Part shown: positions 5,797-9,317 of the stretch, in pieces
How the letters are laid out: each line of letters opens with the position of its first letter
How positions within the stretch are numbered: position 1 is the first letter of the stretch
NCBI GenBank assembly: GCA_902497215.1
Contig: CABVEH010000034.1
Coordinates: 1 to 9,317 of the forward strand
DNA from: an uncultured Eggerthellaceae bacterium
GTDB lineage: Bacteria; Actinomycetota; Coriobacteriia; Coriobacteriales; Eggerthellaceae
Direction: 5' to 3'
DNA: 9,317 bases
Made by a program: the position numbers and the translations under genes
The notes under the pieces: model-generated
Seen by the model: only the letters and a program-made list of their open reading frames with translations
What the model was told of the DNA's origin: nothing
Database searches by the model: none

Positions 5797-6237
5797 CTAG
5801 ATGCTTGCATCCGTCCTCGTCTCTATCGCTCGGCCGTAGGCCTGCAGCATGACCTCGGCGTCCTCGATACGCTGCAGGGCTATCCCCTGCGCCTCGTCTC
5901 CCAGCACCAGAAGCTCGCTTCCCGGCACGAGGTCGAAAACGTCGCGCGCCTTCTTGGGGATGACAACCTGCCCGCGCTCTCCCATCTTGACAACGCCGAA
6001 GATGTGCTTGCCCATGGGAGGCACGGGAAAGCCGCTGGCTTCCTCGCTGTGGTTTACCAGGTCGTCCAGCCGCACGCCGAACACGCGCGCAAGGGCGCTC
6101 GCATTGCTCAGGTCGGGGGCAGACTCCCCCGATTCCCACTTCGCCACCGACTGGCGCGAGACCCCTATGCGGGCGGCCAGTTCCTCCTGCGTGAGGCCGC
6201 AGGCAGTGCGCAACGTTGCGATGTTCTGAGAAATCAT
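5797..6237 (-). CDS. XRE-family regulator fused to AbrB-type domain
   Basis: This is a 146-residue DNA-binding protein. Residues 3-62 form a Cro/CI-type helix-turn-helix (IATLRTACGLTQEELAARIG, then VSRQSVAKWESG and LARVFGVRLDDLV). Residues 78-123 form an AbrB/SpoVT-like swapped-hairpin domain (VVKMGERGQVVIPKKARDVF, then PGSELLVLGDE). This fusion is known upstream of ABC-2 exporters in Gram-positive bacteria, and here it precedes the ATPase and permease genes in the same direction, 80 bp away. It is therefore the probable regulator of the operon. AGGAGGT (6247-6253) lies nine bases before the ATG at 6237, while the in-frame ATG at 6246 abuts it and is too close. The frame is open to 6420, but the extra N-terminus lacks family resemblance. 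Confidence 0.88.
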   Translation of the reverse strand: MISQNIATLRTACGLTQEELAARIGVSRQSVAKWESGESAPDLSNASALARVFGVRLDDLVNHSEEASGFPVPPMGKHIFGVVKMGERGQVVIPKKARDVFDLVPGSELLVLGDEAQGIALQRIEDAEVMLQAYGRAIETRTDASI

Positions 6238-6253
6238 ACGGTTCATACCTCCT

Positions 6254-6294
6254 GGTTGAAGGATATAGGCCGGATACGCCCGGCTCCACCAACC
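6254..6294. promoter_or_regulatory. Composite dyad upstream of the XRE-AbrB gene
   Basis: An inner GCCGG (6269-6273) pairs with CCGGC (6280-6284) around six bases, and an outer GGTTG (6254-6258) pairs with CAACC (6290-6294). The dyad starts immediately upstream of the Shine-Dalgarno, so it is either an operator for autoregulation or a leader hairpin. No strong -10/-35 pair was found near it. Confidence 0.35.
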
Positions 6295-6546
6295 AAACAT
6301 GGCATAAACGTCATCCCCATGCAAACCTTTCTTTACATTGAAGGCGTACCGATTCGCAGAAGCCTGATTTATGCGTCCGGCAAAAATGCGGATTCTAGAC
6401 CACCACACCCTGGAGAGCATGCATCTTTAGTTCCTGGACGAGACGCGCGGCTCAAACAAAGGAGTCAACCCAAGAAGCACCGCTGCAAGGTGACGTTTGT
6501 AGTGTTTCCCGCCAGCCATCCTTGGCGGCAATGTTCGCGCCCTGCG
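6295..6546. other. Non-coding gap between regulator gene and PIN toxin gene
   Basis: With the leader dyad, this is a ~309-bp gap between genes. I see no supported gene, because the open frames crossing it lack Shine-Dalgarno sequences and family resemblance. The one structure worth noting is a perfect 6-bp hairpin, CCGCCA and TGGCGG around eight bases (6509-6528), about 18 bp past the toxin stop. It has no T-tract and may be a weak terminator. The promoter of the regulator operon must lie here but has no clear consensus. Confidence 0.5.
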
Positions 6547-7002
6547 TCAGACTTCGGTCTCGTCATAGACGATTCCGTGCTCGGTGCGCAACCACTCGAA
6601 GAACTCTTCGCATGTGAAGAGGGGGATTTCGGAGCGCAAGAAATCCGCCTTGTTCCTGGCTATGAGGGCGACGGGGCTCTTCGTCTTCGCTGCGGTGTAC
6701 ACAAGTGCATCCTCCATGTCCGGCCAACCCAGCGCCATCGCGCCGTCCACCTCGGATTCTCCAAGGGTCGACACTCGGACGCACTTCCGCAGCTCCTTCA
6801 AAACCTGCGCGGCTCGTTCCTTTTGGGACTTCCTGCCGCCGTCGGAGAGGATGTAGAACATGTCAGTCCATTGGCTGGGGCTCACCCACAGGTCGAATTC
6901 CTTGACGTAGCCCAAGGAGAGCAGAAGCTTCGATGCGGCGTGCGACTCGTTGCGGTTCACCAGTGCATCGATGATGACATTGGTGTCAAGGAACAGCTTC
7001 AT
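6547..7002 (-). CDS. PIN-domain (PIN_3-like) ribonuclease toxin
   Basis: This is a 151-residue predicted Mg2+-dependent ribonuclease toxin. The N-terminal strand MKLFLDTNVIIDALVNR carries D6, N8 and D12. A second acidic position is D47 in SQWTDMFYIL. The third acidic cluster is D95, E97 and D98 (WPDMEDALVYTAA), and RNKADF (116-121) followed by SEIPLFTCEEFFEWL matches the C-terminal pattern of the PIN_3 group. All expected acidic positions are present, so it is likely active. The frame is open upstream to 7161, but that part overlaps the antitoxin gene in another frame. The ATG at 7002 overlaps the antitoxin stop (ATGA), giving tight translational coupling. It is distinct from the VapC at 3656, so the two are not recent duplicates. 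Confidence 0.87.
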   Translation of the reverse strand: MKLFLDTNVIIDALVNRNESHAASKLLLSLGYVKEFDLWVSPSQWTDMFYILSDGGRKSQKERAAQVLKELRKCVRVSTLGESEVDGAMALGWPDMEDALVYTAAKTKSPVALIARNKADFLRSEIPLFTCEEFFEWLRTEHGIVYDETEV

Positions 7003-7301
7003 CGGCGTTCGCCCCGCAGGCCCAGCCGGGCGCGCTTGGCGTCCTTGATCGACATGCCCGACACCTCCGGCGACACGTCGACCTGCAGGCCTTCGACCCA
7101 TTTCATGGCGCCAGTAAGTTCCTCCTTGCCGACAGGCCTGAGCAAAACGCCTTTCTGCCACGGCAGAACGCCGTTTTCGAGCACATAGTCGTAAAGATCG
7201 TTCACGGCCTGGGACGCATTGGTGCCAATCTTTTCCAAGATCTTGTTGCCGGCTTCCTTCTTGGTTGAAGACATGCGAGCCGTTACCATTGCATCACTCA
7301 T
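6999..7301 (-). CDS. RelB/DinJ-like antitoxin paired with PIN toxin
   Basis: This is a 100-residue protein. The N-terminal part (MVTARMSSTKKEAGNKILEKIGTNASQAVNDLYDYVLENGVLPW, about residues 5-48) matches the ribbon-helix-helix pattern of RelB/DinJ antitoxins: a short strand, a helix with KKEAGNKILEKIG, a threonine/serine turn, a second helix and the closing G-x-LPW. The C-terminal half (about 50-100) is charged and probably binds the toxin. Such antitoxins usually pair with RelE-fold toxins, whereas here the partner is a PIN nuclease whose start overlaps the antitoxin stop. GGAGG lies seven bases before the ATG at 7301, preferred over the ATG at 7313, which overlaps the Shine-Dalgarno itself. 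A near-consensus promoter and a palindrome lie directly upstream. Confidence 0.8.
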   Translation of the reverse strand: MSDAMVTARMSSTKKEAGNKILEKIGTNASQAVNDLYDYVLENGVLPWQKGVLLRPVGKEELTGAMKWVEGLQVDVSPEVSGMSIKDAKRARLGLRGERR

Positions 7302-7320
7302 GATCGCCTCCATGTATTAC

Positions 7321-7361
7321 GTTGTACAACTAATTATATAGCGTCTCGATCGGAATAGCAA
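7321..7361 (-). promoter_or_regulatory. Promoter and palindromic operator of the RelB-PIN module
   Basis: On the minus strand, TTGCTA (7356-7361), a 17-bp spacer and a perfect TATAAT (7333-7338) form a strong sigma-70-type promoter. The 10-bp palindrome GTTGTACAAC (7321-7330) starts two bases downstream of the -10 and would cover the transcription start. This is a typical position for an antitoxin operator and would give tight autorepression. Confidence 0.75.
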
Positions 7362-7364
7362 AGG

Positions 7365-7379
7365 CGGCTTCGCAAGCCG
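7365..7379 (-). terminator. Hairpin after the six-helix membrane protein gene
   Basis: CGGCTT and AAGCCG form a 6-bp stem around CGC. Read on the minus strand, CCTTTGCT follows, which is a weak T-rich tail. The stem is 84 bp downstream of the membrane protein stop and just before the -35 of the antitoxin promoter, a sensible place to insulate the two units. Confidence 0.4.
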
Positions 7380-7463
7380 TGGATCTCTCCCGCCAATCAG
7401 CCTCGACTCATAACGCCATCCTATCCATGGCCCTAATAGCATCGGCCCATTGGCCTGGTTCAG

Positions 7464-8381
7464 TCACGCGCGCGAAACCCCTTCGAAGTTGTAGTCGTCG
7501 AAGTCAGGGAACAGCCTGCGGGCATGCCTGAGCGACAGCTCGTCGACGGCCACGCAGGCGACGCCAGCCACGCTTATGCCCAGCCAGAAGAGCGGCGTGT
7601 GCAGGGAAGGCAGAGCGTACAGGCCGAGCGAGACTATGACACCGGCGATGATGATGCAGCGGTTCGCGAGGTTCTTGCGTGCGACGACCCTGCGCACCTT
7701 CCGCAGCTTGGAGTTGAGGTCGCCTTCTGTCTGCTTGTCCACCTCGTACACGCTCACGCGCCCGATTGACTTGAAGTCGTAGCGGAACCTGTCCGGCATG
7801 CGCCCGAGCGTCACGCCGCGCATCATCAGCCAGCAGCCGACGGACACGCCGAGCAGGACGAACCCCGTGCTGAGAGCGGACGCCTTCGACACGCCCGCAG
7901 AGCTCTCGAGGCCGACGGCCAGGTTCATCATGTCGTGGCCCATGGCGCCGAAGGCCACGCTCGCCGCCAGGACGGCGACTGCCGCCACGACCAAACGCCG
8001 CGAAAGGCGCGACAGCCGCCTCTTATCTTCCGGCGTGAACACATCGCCCAGGACGGGGTATGCCTCCTGGAAGTCCCGGAAGTCGCTGCGGGCGCGGCCC
8101 AGCACCCACACGCCCATGATGGCGAACGGCAGCAGCACGATTGTGGCCAGAACGTGCGAGCTTGCGAAGTCCGTATGCACGACGTCCTTGGTGGCCAGGC
8201 TGGCCAACTCGTCGAGAGCCTTCGCCATGACGGCCGAATCCGCCTGGTCCGGTGCCGGAAGCAGGCTGGCGAAAGCCGACAGCGAGCCCCCCAGCAGTAT
8301 CAGCGCGACCCCGGTCGCGAGCATCAGGGAATGGCGCTCGGCGAATCCCCTGTAGCTATACGGGTCGTGCTTCTCGGCCAT
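7464..8381 (-). CDS. Six-helix integral membrane protein, unknown function
   Basis: This is a 305-residue protein with predicted membrane segments at about 18-40, 76-96, 130-148, 168-188, 241-258 and 262-280. They are in three pairs separated by cytoplasm-like charged stretches (96-128, with EDKRRLSRLSRRL, and 190-240, with VYEVDKQTEGDLNSKLRKVRRVVARKN). The C-terminal tail is acidic (FPDFDDYNFEG). No enzymatic motif is visible. The pattern (FAERHSLMLATGVALILLG, then paired helices) resembles the membrane half of some Gram-positive XRE regulators, but no DNA-binding domain is present here. That comparison is from memory and weak. The ATG at 8381 is preceded by AGGGAAG at a slightly long spacing, so the start is only fairly certain. 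Confidence 0.75.
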   Translation of the reverse strand: MAEKHDPYSYRGFAERHSLMLATGVALILLGGSLSAFASLLPAPDQADSAVMAKALDELASLATKDVVHTDFASSHVLATIVLLPFAIMGVWVLGRARSDFRDFQEAYPVLGDVFTPEDKRRLSRLSRRLVVAAVAVLAASVAFGAMGHDMMNLAVGLESSAGVSKASALSTGFVLLGVSVGCWLMMRGVTLGRMPDRFRYDFKSIGRVSVYEVDKQTEGDLNSKLRKVRRVVARKNLANRCIIIAGVIVSLGLYALPSLHTPLFWLGISVAGVACVAVDELSLRHARRLFPDFDDYNFEGVSRA

Positions 8382-8522
8382 GCTCGCGCTCGCTTCCCTA
8401 GGCGGTCACCCAATGATAGGCGCGCGCCCGAAGCCCGCGAACCGGACCCGCAAATCCTTTGCCGAAACGTAAATGGCCTGCAAACGCCACACTCCGGACC
8501 CTGACTATGCTTCCTTGCTTCT

Positions 8523-8547
8523 TTGATTTGCTTGATTCTCCTTGATT
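8523..8547. repeat. Three phased TTGATT direct repeats
   Basis: TTGATT occurs at 8523-8528, 8532-8537 and 8542-8547, at intervals of 9 and 10 bases, close to one helical turn. The copies lie about 140-165 bp upstream of the six-helix membrane protein gene. They may be regulator half-sites or only low-complexity sequence. Confidence 0.35.
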
Positions 8548-8648
8548 TGCACCACACGCTAGGCGTTTGTCAACTTCGATTGTTGGAGTTTTCCAGACAG
8601 GGCTCACGTCAAGAGCCTATACCAACCCTCCCTATTTGCCTATTCGGT

Positions 8649-8717
8649 ATTTTCCGATATTCTCAGCCGTGATTTTCCGAACTTTTCAACCGGCATTTTC
8701 CGGATTCATGCGTCTGG
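8649..8717. repeat. Three tandem 23-bp units headed by ATTTTCCG
   Basis: Units start at 8649, 8672 and 8695, exactly 23 bases apart. Each begins ATTTTCCG. The first two agree at 17 of 23 positions (also sharing TT, TCA and CCG), while the third is more diverged after the first eight bases. The spacing is close to two helical turns, so proteins bound to the units would lie on nearly the same DNA face. No neighbouring gene suggests a function. Confidence 0.5.
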
Positions 8718-8775
8718 CTAGATGCCGGCTAACCGCGTTGGAGCGGGGATGCCATTCAGGCGAATACGGCAAACG

Positions 8776-8789
8776 GCCGGACTTCCGGC
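8776..8789 (-). terminator. Short hairpin after hlyIII/trhA
   Basis: GCCGG and CCGGC form a 5-bp stem around four bases, six bases past the stop codon on the minus strand. It is followed by CGTTTGCC, so the T-tract is poor. A weak terminator is the best reading. Confidence 0.35.
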
Positions 8790-8795
8790 ACGACC

Positions 8796-9317
8796 CTAGA
8801 TCACGAACAGGTACACGGAGAGGAACTGAAGCACCGACCCGGCCAACACGAATACGTGGAACACCGAGTGCATGTACTTCACCTTCTTGAAGATGTAGAA
8901 CACGGCACCCACCGTGTAGCTGAGACCCCCCGCCACCAGAAGCCAGAACCCGGCCGGCGCCAGGTCGGCGTACAGCGCGGGCAAAAAGGCGATCACGCAC
9001 CACCCCATCACCACGTACACCACCGCGGACACCCAGCGCGGACGGAAAGTCCAGAACGCCTCGAAGGCCACGCCCACGACGGCCATCCCCCAGATGACGA
9101 AGAACAACCAGAGTCCCCCGTACGGCATCAGCGTGACCATGCAGTAGGGCGTGTACGTGCCTGCGATCAGGATGTAGATGCAGCTGTGGTCCAGCACCTT
9201 GAACACGCGCTTCGCGCCCTCATGGGCCAGCGCGTGGTACATCGTGGACATCACGTACTCCACGAGCAGAGATATCCCGAAGAAGAGCGCCGAAAGAAGC
9301 AGCAGGCCGCCACCGTC
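8796..9317 (-). CDS. trhA: HlyIII/TrhA-family membrane protein, N-terminus cut by window edge
   Basis: 173 codons are visible, and the frame is open to the right edge, so the N-terminus is missing. The protein belongs to the hemolysin III / PAQR-like family of seven-helix inner membrane proteins, with probable Zn2+ binding and hydrolase-like residues. TrhA members affect membrane fluidity, and the old hemolysin name is not evidence of a toxin. Visible signature residues, numbered from the window edge, are S24 and H28 (STMYH), D43 in DHSCIYILIAGTYTPY, and H150 with H154 (HSVFH) in the last helices. All these positions are intact. Hydrophobic segments alternate with short loops across the rest. 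GTG 9263 is not a plausible start, because the typical first family helix (LLLLSALFFGISLLV) is encoded upstream of it. Confidence 0.9.
   Translation of the reverse strand, partial: DGGGLLLLSALFFGISLLVEYVMSTMYHALAHEGAKRVFKVLDHSCIYILIAGTYTPYCMVTLMPYGGLWLFFVIWGMAVVGVAFEAFWTFRPRWVSAVVYVVMGWCVIAFLPALYADLAPAGFWLLVAGGLSYTVGAVFYIFKKVKYMHSVFHVFVLAGSVLQFLSVYLFVI

Larger units (their letters stand above)
8382..8795. other. 414-bp non-coding gap with repeats
   Basis: No supported gene lies here. Short open frames exist on both strands, but none has a Shine-Dalgarno with a protein-like composition. The gap is more AT-rich in its middle. It holds three phased TTGATT copies (8523-8547), a minus-strand TTGACA (8568-8573) with no good -10, a 23-bp tandem pattern (8649-8717) and a hairpin near the right end. 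It serves as the upstream region of the six-helix protein gene and the downstream region of the HlyIII gene. Confidence 0.6.

Noticed and set aside
6238..6420. N-terminal extension of the XRE-AbrB protein
   Set aside because: The frame is open, but the extra residues do not resemble the family, and a strong Shine-Dalgarno marks the start at 6237.
7003..7161. N-terminal extension of the PIN_3 toxin
   Set aside because: It lies wholly inside the antitoxin gene in another frame, and the PIN fold starts exactly at MKLFLDTN.
6004..7188. Long plus-strand open frame of 394 codons
   Set aside because: It overlaps the XRE-AbrB gene and the RelB-PIN module on the opposite strand, whose products match known families. 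Its own product is rich in H, R, P and Q with no family resemblance and no Shine-Dalgarno.
8568..8573. Perfect TTGACA on the minus strand as -35 of the six-helix protein gene
   Set aside because: The sequence 17 bases downstream (GCAAAT) is a poor -10, so I do not call a promoter.
8398..8607. Small minus-strand frames in the gap upstream of the six-helix protein
   Set aside because: An AAGGAG-like sequence occurs here, but no start codon sits at proper spacing with a protein-like product. The frames are Arg/Ser-rich and short.

Overview
The window is high-GC DNA with compact genes, mostly on the minus strand and mostly preceded by clear Shine-Dalgarno sequences. The gene repertoire is an AAA/DUF4143 ATPase, a YtrB-like ABC exporter with an XRE-AbrB regulator, two PIN-domain toxin-antitoxin modules and a HlyIII/TrhA membrane protein. 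This fits a high-GC Gram-positive chromosome, and my best guess is the Coriobacteriia (Eggerthellaceae-like). The taxon is inferred from composition and gene style and has not been tested.

Left part (1-2633): a small single-pass membrane protein runs off the left edge on the minus strand. It is divergent from a four-helix membrane protein on the plus strand (481-936). A minus-strand AAA ATPase with a DUF4143-type C-terminus (1005-2354) follows. Its upstream region (2434-2557) is AT-rich and packed with dyads, including two 32-bp tandem units that each carry AAAAGTG...CACTTTT.

Middle (2634-4184): an NADPH-dependent FMN reductase-family flavoprotein (minus) is divergent from a vapBC-type module (plus), which has an extended -10 promoter, a perfect Shine-Dalgarno and a hairpin terminator.

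Transport operon (4185-6237, minus): an XRE-AbrB fusion regulator, an ABC ATPase and an ABC-2 permease lie head to tail. The permease start overlaps the ATPase stop (ATGA). The most unusual structure of the window lies between the regulator and the ATPase. It is a perfect 32-bp inverted repeat with a 33-nt loop, and each arm is itself a REP-like palindrome. The loop holds the Shine-Dalgarno and start codon of the ATPase gene, and the gene-proximal arm encodes about ten N-terminal residues. The same ATPase has an abnormal segment just after its LSQGM signature motif.

Right part (6547-9317, minus): a second toxin-antitoxin pair joins a RelB/DinJ-like antitoxin to a PIN_3-like toxin. Its promoter is near consensus, with the palindrome GTTGTACAAC just downstream of the -10. 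Next come a six-helix membrane protein of unknown function, a 414-bp non-coding gap with three ATTTTCCG-headed units at exact 23-bp spacing, and the C-terminal part of a HlyIII/TrhA protein running off the right edge. No rRNA, tRNA, CRISPR array or transposase gene was seen.
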